DNA from: Oceanisphaera psychrotolerans
GTDB lineage: Bacteria > Pseudomonadota > Gammaproteobacteria > Enterobacterales > Aeromonadaceae
Direction of reading: 5' to 3'
Length of the DNA stretch: 64,000 nt
NCBI RefSeq assembly: GCF_001870485.1
Contig: NZ_MDKE01000006.1
Span: 33,807 to 97,806, forward strand
Below the pieces are notes generated by a model. That model saw only the letters and a list, made by a program, of their open reading frames with translations, had not been told where the DNA came from and made no database searches. Positions 52,406-60,598 of this stretch are shown here, piece after piece; within the stretch, counting starts at the first letter, position 1; each line of letters starts with the position of its first letter. The translations under genes and the position numbers were made by a program.

Positions 52406-53387
52406 CGCGTTTTTCTATCATTTCAATGGCTTGATTAAGCGCGCACAGCATGCTGCCCGCATCGATTTTGTCGGTCCCGGCCAGTTCCAGCGCGGTGCCG
52501 TGATCCACGGAGGTGCGAATAAAGGGCAGCCCCAGGGTGATATTGACCGCCTGACCGAAGCCGATGTATTTCAGTACCGGTAATCCCTGATCATGGTACA
52601 TGGCCAGGAAGGCATCCGCATCCTGCATGTATTTTTGCTGGAATACCGTATCCGAGGACAGCGGGCCGACCAGATCCATGCCCTCGGCTCTGAGCGTATC
52701 GAGGGTGGGGATGATGATATCCAGTTCCTCTCGCCCGAGATGGCCGTCTTCGCCGGCATGGGGGTTGAGACCACAGACATAGATACGGGGGCTGGGCAGG
52801 CCGAATTTGGCTTTGAGCTCGGCATGCAGAATGCGAATGATCTTGCTGAGCCGCTCTTCGGTAATGGCCTTGGCCACATAGGCCAGCGGGATATGGGTGG
52901 TGACTTGGGCGACGCGCAGGCCTGGCGTCGCCAGCAACATGACCACATCCGGCACATTGGCCTGCTGGGCAAAAAATTCGGTATGGCCGCTGAACGAGAC
53001 CCCGGCCTTGTTGATGATGCCCTTGTTGACCGGGCCCGTGACCACGGCGGCAAACTCACCGTTCATATTGCCATCGGAGGCGCGCTTCAGGGTTTCCAGC
53101 ACATATAGACCGTTGGCTTCGTCGAGCACGCCGGGCACCGCCGGCCTGGCCAGTTTGATCGTCTCAATGGTCAGGGTGCCCGCTCGCTGAGGCTGAGGGG
53201 GCTGTTCGGGCCGGTAAGGTTGCAGGGTCAGCGGTTTGCCGAGGGCGTCGGCCCGGCTCTGGATCAGATCCGGGTCGGCGATCACCACCAGCTCTACTGG
53301 CCAGTCCTGTTCGGCCAGCGCCAGCATCAGCTCGGGGCCGATGCCAGCGGGCTCACCGGGCGTTATTGCGATACGTTGACAAGTCAC
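52398..53387 (-). CDS. pdxA: 4-hydroxythreonine-4-phosphate dehydrogenase
   Basis: Oxidises 4-phosphohydroxythreonine for pyridoxal-phosphate synthesis. 329 aa. [12 protein letters not shown] at the N-terminus, [19 protein letters not shown] and [11 protein letters not shown] supply the metal-binding His residues. ATG overlaps the surA TGA (ATGA). Confidence 0.97.
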   Translation of the reverse strand: MTCQRIAITPGEPAGIGPELMLALAEQDWPVELVVIADPDLIQSRADALGKPLTLQPYRPEQPPQPQRAGTLTIETIKLARPAVPGVLDEANGLYVLETLKRASDGNMNGEFAAVVTGPVNKGIINKAGVSFSGHTEFFAQQANVPDVVMLLATPGLRVAQVTTHIPLAYVAKAITEERLSKIIRILHAELKAKFGLPSPRIYVCGLNPHAGEDGHLGREELDIIIPTLDTLRAEGMDLVGPLSSDTVFQQKYMQDADAFLAMYHDQGLPVLKYIGFGQAVNITLGLPFIRTSVDHGTALELAGTDKIDAGSMLCALNQAIEMIEKRDE

Positions 53388-54700
53388 AGTTCACCGTTCG
53401 ATAAATGGGTGTCGACAATACGGATATAGGCTTCGTCCCTCAGCTCGTCCAGCCAGGTCTGCACTTCTTCGGTAAAGCGACGATTAAAAATCAGCTGATA
53501 GGCTCTTTGCTCGGTGGCCTGCTCGGTGGCATCCATCACGCGCTTGTCTTCCAGCTGTACCAGGTGCCAGCCATGCTCCGAGCGGAAGGGGGCACTGAGC
53601 TGTCCCACCTCGAGTTGATTGACGGTGTCTCTAAAGCTGCTGACATACATTTCCGGTGCCGCCCAGCCCAGATCGCCACCATTGATGGCCGAACCGGGAT
53701 CTTCCGAGAATTGCTCCGCCAGCTTGGCCATGCTGGCCTCACCGGCACGAATGGAGCGGGCAAAGCCGGCCAGTCGGGACTGGGCTTTCTCTTCACTCAT
53801 GATGATGGAGGGCTTGAGCAGAATGTGACGGGCCCGGACTTCCACCGCCTGCACGGTTTTGGCCTTGCTGCCCTGGATATCGAAAATGGTGAGAATATGC
53901 AAGCCGGCACCGGAACGAATCGGTCCGATGATATCACCCTTGCGGTTATTCTTCACGGCTTCGCTGAACAGGGAGGGCATTTCATTGATGCCGAGCATGC
54001 CCCAGTCACCACCTTCCAATGCCTTGGGGCCAGCGCTGTGGGCGATGGCGAGTTTGCGGAAATCGGCCCCCTGCTTCAATTGGCTGAGCAGCTGTTCGGC
54101 CTGGCTGCTGGCCTGGCGCAATTGCTCGGTATCCGGATTGGCGGGCAGCGGCAGCAGAATATTGCCCACCCGATACCGGGTCTGATTCTGGCCCTGCTCC
54201 TTGATCATCTGCACGACCTGTTTGACTTCCTGATCGGAGATATTGATGCGACGGCGCACCTGGTTGCGCGCCAGCTCGCTCAGCAGGATTTCGTTGCGAA
54301 CCTGCTCGCGAAACTGGGCATAGGTCAGGCCTTCGGCCTTGATACCGGCACGCAGTTGCTCGGGCGTCTTGCCTTCGCTACGGGCGATATTGACAATGGC
54401 TTGTTCCAGCTGGGTGTCGGTAATGCGCAACCCCAACCGTTCGGCCAGTTGCAGTTGCAGGCTCTCGAGCACCAGTCGTTCCAGTGCCTGACGGCGCAGC
54501 GGTTGTTCTTCCGGCAATGGCTGTCCGGCGGCGCGGGCACTTTGTTTGACCTGGTTGACCAGGCCCGTCAGCTGGCTTTCCAGCACCACGTCCTGGTTGA
54601 CGACGGCAACCACTTTGTCCAGCAACTCCGCCGCCTGACTGGTGGCCGACAGCAGGCTCACGCCGGCGGCAATCAGCAGTTGTTTACATCTTTTATTCAT
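53384..54700 (-). CDS. surA: Periplasmic chaperone and isomerase SurA
   Basis: Escorts outer-membrane proteins to BAM. 438 aa (E. coli 428). Signal peptide to about AQAA ([14 protein letters not shown]), N-terminal chaperone module, and two parvulin domains (about 175-275 and 285-385; GGDWGMLG and GGDLGWA). Start ATG 54700 has AGGA upstream. Downstream of lptD, one of its clients. Confidence 0.97.
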   Translation of the reverse strand: MNKRCKQLLIAAGVSLLSATSQAAELLDKVVAVVNQDVVLESQLTGLVNQVKQSARAAGQPLPEEQPLRRQALERLVLESLQLQLAERLGLRITDTQLEQAIVNIARSEGKTPEQLRAGIKAEGLTYAQFREQVRNEILLSELARNQVRRRINISDQEVKQVVQMIKEQGQNQTRYRVGNILLPLPANPDTEQLRQASSQAEQLLSQLKQGADFRKLAIAHSAGPKALEGGDWGMLGINEMPSLFSEAVKNNRKGDIIGPIRSGAGLHILTIFDIQGSKAKTVQAVEVRARHILLKPSIIMSEEKAQSRLAGFARSIRAGEASMAKLAEQFSEDPGSAINGGDLGWAAPEMYVSSFRDTVNQLEVGQLSAPFRSEHGWHLVQLEDKRVMDATEQATEQRAYQLIFNRRFTEEVQTWLDELRDEAYIRIVDTHLSNGEL

Positions 54701-54724
54701 GACAAGTCCTGTGCGCAATGAAAA

Positions 54725-57082
54725 TCAGTTATTGAGGTTAAAGGGGCGATAATAAGGCAACAGGCTGGTACCCGGAGAAAATTCGCTGCTGCCGGTACCG
54801 AGCGAGCTTAACCCTTTCAGTTCGAATCGCAGCCCGATCAGCGTATCCTGCTGTACTTCGGTGGTGCTGAGCAGTGAGTCTTCTTCTTGCGATTGCTCCC
54901 ATACCAGGCTGACGGCCCAGCAGCAGGAGTCGTAACGCAGCCCTATCAGAGTATCGATATTGCGACTTAGTTCAATATCCCGGTAATGACCGCCAATCAG
55001 CCGCCACTGAGGATCCAGCGGCCAGGAGAAGGTGCCGCCCAGCTGGTTCAGGTCGTTATCCAGGCTGGCATCGGTGTAGTAGGTCTGGTTCAGGTGACGA
55101 AAACCCAACTGGGCCAGCTTGCCCTCGTTGTTGTATTCCAGGGTGATGTTACCGGCGGCGAGTCGGTGGTTACGGGTATCCTGCTGAGCTTCGGTATGTA
55201 CAAACCAGTTACCGTCCACGTTGAGGTCGCCCTCGAAGGTGAGGAAGGAACGATTGATATCACTGGCCTCATCGCTGGGAAACAGCGATAACCGCGGCGA
55301 GGTAAAGTTATAGGTCTGGGCCAGGGCCAGGCGCAACCGTTCGGTGCTGCTGTCGTCGTAGATACGGCTGGTGAAACCGGCGGTCAGTTGATTGGCGTCA
55401 CTGATCCGGTCCAGGCCGGCATAGCGGCGATCACTGAACAGGCTGTAGTAGTCCTGGCGCATGTCGGTGGTGTCGTACAGGCCGATATTGTCCTGATCCT
55501 CGTAGGGAACATACAGATACTGCAGTTGCGGCTCCAGGGTCTGGGTGAAATCCTGTTCAAACCACCGGGCTTCCCGATCGAACACCAGGGTGCCGTTGAG
55601 TCGCAGGCGCGGCAGCAGGCGGTCGACGCTGGAGTCCAGGGTGTCGGTGGTGAAGCCCAGGCCGTCCGAGCCATAGTAATCCGAGAGGGTATCGGGAATA
55701 TCCTGCTCGTAATGAGTGTAGTAGGCACCCACATCGGCGGTGAGCTTCGCACCCGGCTTGTCGACGACGGCATAAATCAGCCTGGGCTCGGCATGAAAAC
55801 GGGTCGCCTGGTAGACATTTTCGTCGTCGTTTTTGAATTGAGTCAGCTCGGAGTCCAGCGCCAGATCGAAATCACCAAAGCCGCGATAACTGGTCAGGTT
55901 CAGGCTGGGGGCCAGCTGAAAAGGCTGGGTGTCCTGGTCGAGTTTCAGGATCTGATAATCCCTGATTTCCGTGGTCAGTTGCCAGTGGCGGTCATAATAG
56001 CCGCCACTGAGGGACTGCATCAGCTGGTCGTCAACCAGCTGGCCAACCGGCGGCGAAAAGTCGTCGAAATAGTCGACATCCCAGCCGGCAACCTTGGTGT
56101 AATCGAGGTTACCGCGCCAGTGACCTTCGCCGTCAAAGCGGGCGTTGTGACGCCAGTTAAACAACCAGCGAGCCTGGTCCTGCCATTCGGTCTCGCTCAG
56201 TTTCTCGTCACTCGACAGGTATTCGCCGTAGAGGGTGCCGCTTTGTCCTTCCTCCGGGAGATAGCGAAACTCGAGCTGGCTCATGGTGCCACGTTTTGCC
56301 ATGTAACGGGGCGTCAGGGTGGCATCGTAGTTGGGCGCGATATTCCAGTAATAGGGCAGGCGGATATCGGTGCCGTTGTCGCTACCGAAATCGAAGGAAG
56401 GATAGAGCAGGCCGCTCTGGCGTTCGTCCTTGACCGGAAACTTGAGGTAGGGGAAGTAGAAGACCGGCACTTCGCCCAGCCATAACACCGCATTCCAGGC
56501 CTCACCGAACACTTCGTCCTGCTCGACACGGACCGAGCTGGCCTTGAGCTGCCAGGCTTCTTCGCCGGGGGGGCAGGTGGTGTAACTGGCCTCGTTTAAA
56601 TCGACCTGATTGGTGTTATCGCTCAGTTGTACCCGGCGCGCCTGTCCCCGGCCCGGCTCGCCATGAAGCTGGTAACGGGCGTCGCCCAGCTCGGTCCGCT
56701 TGGTAACAAGATTACCGGTCAGCTTCTGGTCGCTGTCTACGCTGATGGTGCCATCGGTATAATGAATGTCGCCTTCGGCCAGCACATCCCGGCTGAGCTG
56801 CTCCAGTTCTACATAGTCGGCGTTGAACTGGCGCGCCCCCTGAGCCACCTGCACATCGCCCCGATACAGGATCTTGCCGTCCCGAGTGGCATTGAGCACT
56901 TCGGCGGTGACGGTAATGGGGGCATTGGGATCATTCTGGGAGGAGTCCACCCGCAGCGGGACATGGCTGAAACAACGGCTGAAGTTAAGGGGCGTTTCAG
57001 CGGCTGCGGTCGAGGCAGTTGTCTGAGCCTGGCTCAGGCCCGAGATAAACAGCAGGGGAAAGCCGATAATCCGTATTCTCAT
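54725..57082 (-). CDS. lptD: LPS-assembly outer-membrane protein LptD
   Basis: Final LPS translocon with LptE. 785 aa (E. coli 784). Signal peptide MRIRIIGFPLLFISGLSQAQ, periplasmic jellyroll with VTAEVLNATRDGKILYRGDV, then a 26-strand barrel. The four disulfide cysteines are present (RCFS, TTCPPG, SCCW). Start ATG 57082; the leader to 57160 lacks signal character. First gene of the lptD-to-apaH operon. Confidence 0.96.
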   Translation of the reverse strand: MRIRIIGFPLLFISGLSQAQTTASTAAAETPLNFSRCFSHVPLRVDSSQNDPNAPITVTAEVLNATRDGKILYRGDVQVAQGARQFNADYVELEQLSRDVLAEGDIHYTDGTISVDSDQKLTGNLVTKRTELGDARYQLHGEPGRGQARRVQLSDNTNQVDLNEASYTTCPPGEEAWQLKASSVRVEQDEVFGEAWNAVLWLGEVPVFYFPYLKFPVKDERQSGLLYPSFDFGSDNGTDIRLPYYWNIAPNYDATLTPRYMAKRGTMSQLEFRYLPEEGQSGTLYGEYLSSDEKLSETEWQDQARWLFNWRHNARFDGEGHWRGNLDYTKVAGWDVDYFDDFSPPVGQLVDDQLMQSLSGGYYDRHWQLTTEIRDYQILKLDQDTQPFQLAPSLNLTSYRGFGDFDLALDSELTQFKNDDENVYQATRFHAEPRLIYAVVDKPGAKLTADVGAYYTHYEQDIPDTLSDYYGSDGLGFTTDTLDSSVDRLLPRLRLNGTLVFDREARWFEQDFTQTLEPQLQYLYVPYEDQDNIGLYDTTDMRQDYYSLFSDRRYAGLDRISDANQLTAGFTSRIYDDSSTERLRLALAQTYNFTSPRLSLFPSDEASDINRSFLTFEGDLNVDGNWFVHTEAQQDTRNHRLAAGNITLEYNNEGKLAQLGFRHLNQTYYTDASLDNDLNQLGGTFSWPLDPQWRLIGGHYRDIELSRNIDTLIGLRYDSCCWAVSLVWEQSQEEDSLLSTTEVQQDTLIGLRFELKGLSSLGTGSSEFSPGTSLLPYYRPFNLNN

Positions 57083-57345
57083 GGGTTGACGCTCGCATTT
57101 CTGTCGTGGCGACACCGCCCTGATCCCGGGGTTTAAGGCTGGTTGAGCTTTTGGTGTCATTACTTTATGGTAGCGGGCTATGATAAAGCATTCTTGCGGT
57201 CAGCACTATGGCCCTGCTTTAGCGTCACTTTTTCATCCGGGATCCTTTCATGAAGTTAGCTGTTCTCCATTGGCCCTCGCTCCCGATGTGCCTTGGTGTT
57301 GCCGTTCGGCAACGGATGCCGGTGAATGCCCCGGAGGCTTCATAA

Positions 57346-58149
57346 ATGCTGGCACACATTAAAGGCAAATTGATTGGTTTTCTGTTCGGGCTGCTGATTG
57401 GCAATATTCCGGGCGCCCTGCTGGGATTATGGCTTGGACATCTGGTCGACAGGAAACTGGCCAACGCCTGGTTGTTCAACAAGGGGGCCCAGGCCGAGTT
57501 TCTTTACACCACCTTTGCCACCATGGGCCATGTGGCCAAGTCCAGCGGCCAGGTGTCGAGTGAGGAAATCCGTCTGGCCGAGCAGTTGATGAACCAGATG
57601 AGGCTACAGGGGGAACGGCGGGTGCAGGCCCAGAATGCCTTTCGTGAGGGCAAGAGCGCCGACTTCCCTCTGGTCGAGACCCTGCGCCGCTTTCGGGCCC
57701 GGGTCAAAGACAGCCGCAATCTGCTGCGCTTCTTCATGGAAGTTCAGTTACAGCTGGCCTTTGCCGATGGTGAGCTGCACTCGGCCGAACGTCGTTTGCT
57801 ACTGACCATCGCCGTCGAACTGGGTTTTTCCGAAGCCGAGCTGAAGCAGCTATTGGCCTTTGCCGAGGCTCAGCTGCATGGTTTTCGACAGGGCCATGCT
57901 CATGGCGCCGGTGGCCACGCGCAACCGCCGGCGGAGCGACTGCGGGATGCCTATCATATTCTGGAAGTCGAAGCGGAAGCCGACGACAGTACGGTCAAAC
58001 GCGCCTATCGCCGGCAGATGTCCAAGCATCATCCCGACAAGCTGGTAGCTCAGGGGCTGCCCAAGGAGATGATGGACATGGCCAAGGAAAAGGCCCAGGA
58101 CATACAGCAGGCCTGGGAAACCATCAAGGCGGCACGAAATCTTCGCTGA
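57346..58149 (+). CDS. djlA: Membrane-anchored DnaJ-like protein DjlA
   Basis: 267 aa. Membrane segment at about 8-32 with glycine-rich packing, TerB-like middle domain (about 55-180) and C-terminal J domain with HPD at 229-231. Stimulates DnaK at the inner membrane. GGAGG is ten bases upstream. Divergent from lptD, as in E. coli. Confidence 0.95.
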   Translation: MLAHIKGKLIGFLFGLLIGNIPGALLGLWLGHLVDRKLANAWLFNKGAQAEFLYTTFATMGHVAKSSGQVSSEEIRLAEQLMNQMRLQGERRVQAQNAFREGKSADFPLVETLRRFRARVKDSRNLLRFFMEVQLQLAFADGELHSAERRLLLTIAVELGFSEAELKQLLAFAEAQLHGFRQGHAHGAGGHAQPPAERLRDAYHILEVEAEADDSTVKRAYRRQMSKHHPDKLVAQGLPKEMMDMAKEKAQDIQQAWETIKAARNLR

Positions 58150-58213
58150 AAGGCCGTGAACAGGGATTAGGGACTCTCAAATCCCCAATCCCGAGCCCCG
58201 CGTCCCCGGCTTT

Positions 58214-59164
58214 TTAAACCAGCCGGTGCTGCGGCTGGCCGGCGACGAAGGCGTCGATGTTGTCGATCAGCTGATCCGCCAGCCGTTGCATGGCGGTATG
58301 GCTGGCCCAGGCAACATGCGGTGTCAGGATAAAGTTGGGGTACTGCAGGGCCTGCATCAGCGGATTGTCCGGCGCCGGCGGCTCCTCGCTCACCACATCG
58401 AAACCGGCACCGCCAATCTGCTGCTCTTTCAATGCCGTCAGCAGGGCGGCCTCGTCCACCAGGCCGCCACGGCCAACATTAATCAGCAGTGCATCCTTTT
58501 TCATCCGTGCCAGCTCCGCTTCTCCGATCAGATGGCGCGTCTCGGAGGTCAGCGGACAATGCAGGCTGATGACATCGGCATCACTCAGCAGCTGCTCGAA
58601 AGGCACCCGGCCTTCGCCGGCGGGCTGTCCCTTGCGAGCACCGACGATCACCTTCATACCCAGCGCCGTCGCCAGTTGTTCCAGATCCCGGGCAATGGTG
58701 CCGTAACCGATCAGCCCCAGAGTCTGGCCGGCCAGATCCCGCACCGGATAATCGAAATAACAAAACTGGCCACTTTGTTGCCAGCGTCCGGCGGCAATGG
58801 AGGAGTGATAGGCATTGAGGCTGCGGTTCAGTGCCATGATCAGCGCCAGCGCGTGCTCCGGCACCGAATTTTTCGAGTAATCACGGATGTTGCAGACGGT
58901 AATACCGGCCTGGCGGCAGGCTTCCAGATCGACGTTATCGCTGCCGGTGGCGGCAATGGCCACCAGCTTGAGCCGGGGTAGCCGAGACAGCAGGTCGGCA
59001 CCGAGTCGGACCTTGTTGACGATGGCGATATCCGCATCCTGCAGCCGCTCCAGTACCTGATGGGGGGCGGTTTCTTCATGGCTTTGCCAGTGATGGGGAA
59101 AGGAGGGCATCCGTAGGTTAATGTCCGTTGCCAGGGTCTTGCGATCCAGAAATACCAGCTTCAT
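58214..59164 (-). CDS. D-2-hydroxyacid dehydrogenase
   Basis: 316 aa. Rossmann motif GLIGYGTIARDL near 147, catalytic Arg in NVGRGGLVDE, Glu in VVSEEPP and His in LTPHVAWAS. Closest in feel to hydroxypyruvate/glycerate dehydrogenases (HprA type). The substrate (glycerate, lactate or other) cannot be fixed. Overlaps the 3' end of the upstream gene by 47 bases. Not part of the E. coli rluA-djlA order. Confidence 0.88.
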   Translation of the reverse strand: MKLVFLDRKTLATDINLRMPSFPHHWQSHEETAPHQVLERLQDADIAIVNKVRLGADLLSRLPRLKLVAIAATGSDNVDLEACRQAGITVCNIRDYSKNSVPEHALALIMALNRSLNAYHSSIAAGRWQQSGQFCYFDYPVRDLAGQTLGLIGYGTIARDLEQLATALGMKVIVGARKGQPAGEGRVPFEQLLSDADVISLHCPLTSETRHLIGEAELARMKKDALLINVGRGGLVDEAALLTALKEQQIGGAGFDVVSEEPPAPDNPLMQALQYPNFILTPHVAWASHTAMQRLADQLIDNIDAFVAGQPQHRLV

Positions 59165-59915
59165 GGCGTTGTTCCTTTAAGTAATCCGGTGCGCCGGGTG
59201 GCAATGGTAGCCAGCCCTGGCGTACCAGCCAGCTTGAGATGAGTTTTTCCAGTCTGCCCAGATCGTCGATGTGCTGGACGGAATAACCGGTTTTTTCCCG
59301 TCGGGCAAGTTCTTGCTGGCGTTGTTGTAGATTGTGCCAGGATAGGGGACGGCTTGGCCGGCTGTAAATATCCAGCACCGGGTAAGGGCTGCGGGCCAGG
59401 CTCATGGCCAGCATTTTTTGCTGAGCCAAGGGGACAGGCAAGGCATCCATCAGCATCAGCCCGTCCGGTGGTGGCAGTGTCGCGCTGTCGACCAGCTGTT
59501 GATACCAGAGTGCGGCGCTGCCTTGGGCCATAACCAGCAAGGGAGGTGATGATTCGAATTCGGCCAGTGCTTCGCTCAGGCGACTGGCTTCCAATTCCAG
59601 CCATTGCCGTTGCGACTCGGTCGGCTGCTCGCTGGCCGGATCGAAAGACTGCTGCGCCGGGTCTGGCAACAGCAGAATAAAATTCCAGCCTCGCTGCTGC
59701 CAGTGTTTTGCCATCGATAGCCAGTGATGCATTTGCCCCAGCTCGGGCCAGATCAGCAGGGTACCGGCGGCGGTGGTACTGACGGCGTCGAAACGCAGCA
59801 GGCGCGTGGACGACTGGTATTGCTCAAAGGCGTTCCATGCCAGCCTGGCCTGGCTGTCCGTTGTGGTCAGCAGGATGAATGCCAGACAACACCCTGCCCA
59901 CCATCCTGATCTCAC
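59118..59915 (-). CDS. Exported alpha/beta-hydrolase-like protein (DUF3530-like)
   Basis: 265 aa from GTG 59915. Signal-peptide-like WAGCCLAFILLTTTDSQA. WPELGQMHHWLSMAKHWQQRGWNFILLLPD and LLVMAQGSAALWYQQL resemble a hydrolase fold, but the nucleophile elbow reads AQGSA with Gly at the nucleophile position instead of G-x-S-x-G, so catalysis is doubtful. DUF3530 assignment is from memory. Starts 4 bases after the rluA stop, so is co-transcribed. Confidence 0.7.
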   Translation of the reverse strand: MRSGWWAGCCLAFILLTTTDSQARLAWNAFEQYQSSTRLLRFDAVSTTAAGTLLIWPELGQMHHWLSMAKHWQQRGWNFILLLPDPAQQSFDPASEQPTESQRQWLELEASRLSEALAEFESSPPLLVMAQGSAALWYQQLVDSATLPPPDGLMLMDALPVPLAQQKMLAMSLARSPYPVLDIYSRPSRPLSWHNLQQRQQELARREKTGYSVQHIDDLGRLEKLISSWLVRQGWLPLPPGAPDYLKEQRHEAGISGSQDPGNGH

Positions 59916-59919
59916 GTTT

Positions 59920-60585
59920 CTATTCCATGTCGAAGGGCGCCGGCGCACTGAAGGTCAGCCACTCCTTGGTTCTGGGATGGCGAAACTCCAGTTCGGCGGC
60001 ATGCAGTTGCAGATGGGGGGCCATGTGCAGAGCCTCCCCTTCGGCATAGAGGTTGTCTCCCAAAATCGGGTGCCCGATGCTCAGCATGTGCACCCGCAAC
60101 TGATGGGAACGACCGGTGATCGGCGTCAGTTTGATCAGGCTGCGATCACCCAGCCGGCGCAGGCAGCGCCAGTGGGTGAGGGCGGCTTTGCCGTGCTCAT
60201 GACTGACCATGTGGCGGGGCCGGTTGGGCCAGTCGCAGCACAGCGGCAGATCGATACTGCCCGCGCCTTGTTTGGGATTACCGTACACCCAGGCGTAATA
60301 GCACTTGGCGGTTTCACGCTCACGAAACTGCCGGCTCAGCTCCCGGTGTGCCTTGGGATGCAGAGCCATGACAATGACGCCGGAGGTGGCCATGTCCAGC
60401 CGGTGCACGACCTGAACGGTGGGATAAACGCGAGCTACCCGATAGGACAGACTGTCGTGATGAACCGGATCTCGGCCGGGTACGCTGAGCAGGCCGCTGG
60501 GCTTGTTCAGCACAATCAGGCTGTCGTCCTGATACAGCACGTCAAACTGGGGATCCATCGGTGGATCGTAACGCAGCAAAGCCAT
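59920..60585 (-). CDS. rluA: 23S rRNA/tRNA pseudouridine synthase RluA
   Basis: Makes pseudouridine at 23S U746 and tRNA U32. 221 aa (E. coli 219). Catalytic Asp64 in VHRLDMATSG, matching E. coli D64; NKPSGLLSVPGR, CDWPNRPRH and ITGRSHQLRVHM are conserved. Fourteen bases after rapA. Confidence 0.97.
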   Translation of the reverse strand: MALLRYDPPMDPQFDVLYQDDSLIVLNKPSGLLSVPGRDPVHHDSLSYRVARVYPTVQVVHRLDMATSGVIVMALHPKAHRELSRQFRERETAKCYYAWVYGNPKQGAGSIDLPLCCDWPNRPRHMVSHEHGKAALTHWRCLRRLGDRSLIKLTPITGRSHQLRVHMLSIGHPILGDNLYAEGEALHMAPHLQLHAAELEFRHPRTKEWLTFSAPAPFDME

Positions 60586-60598
60586 GGCAGCATTGTCC

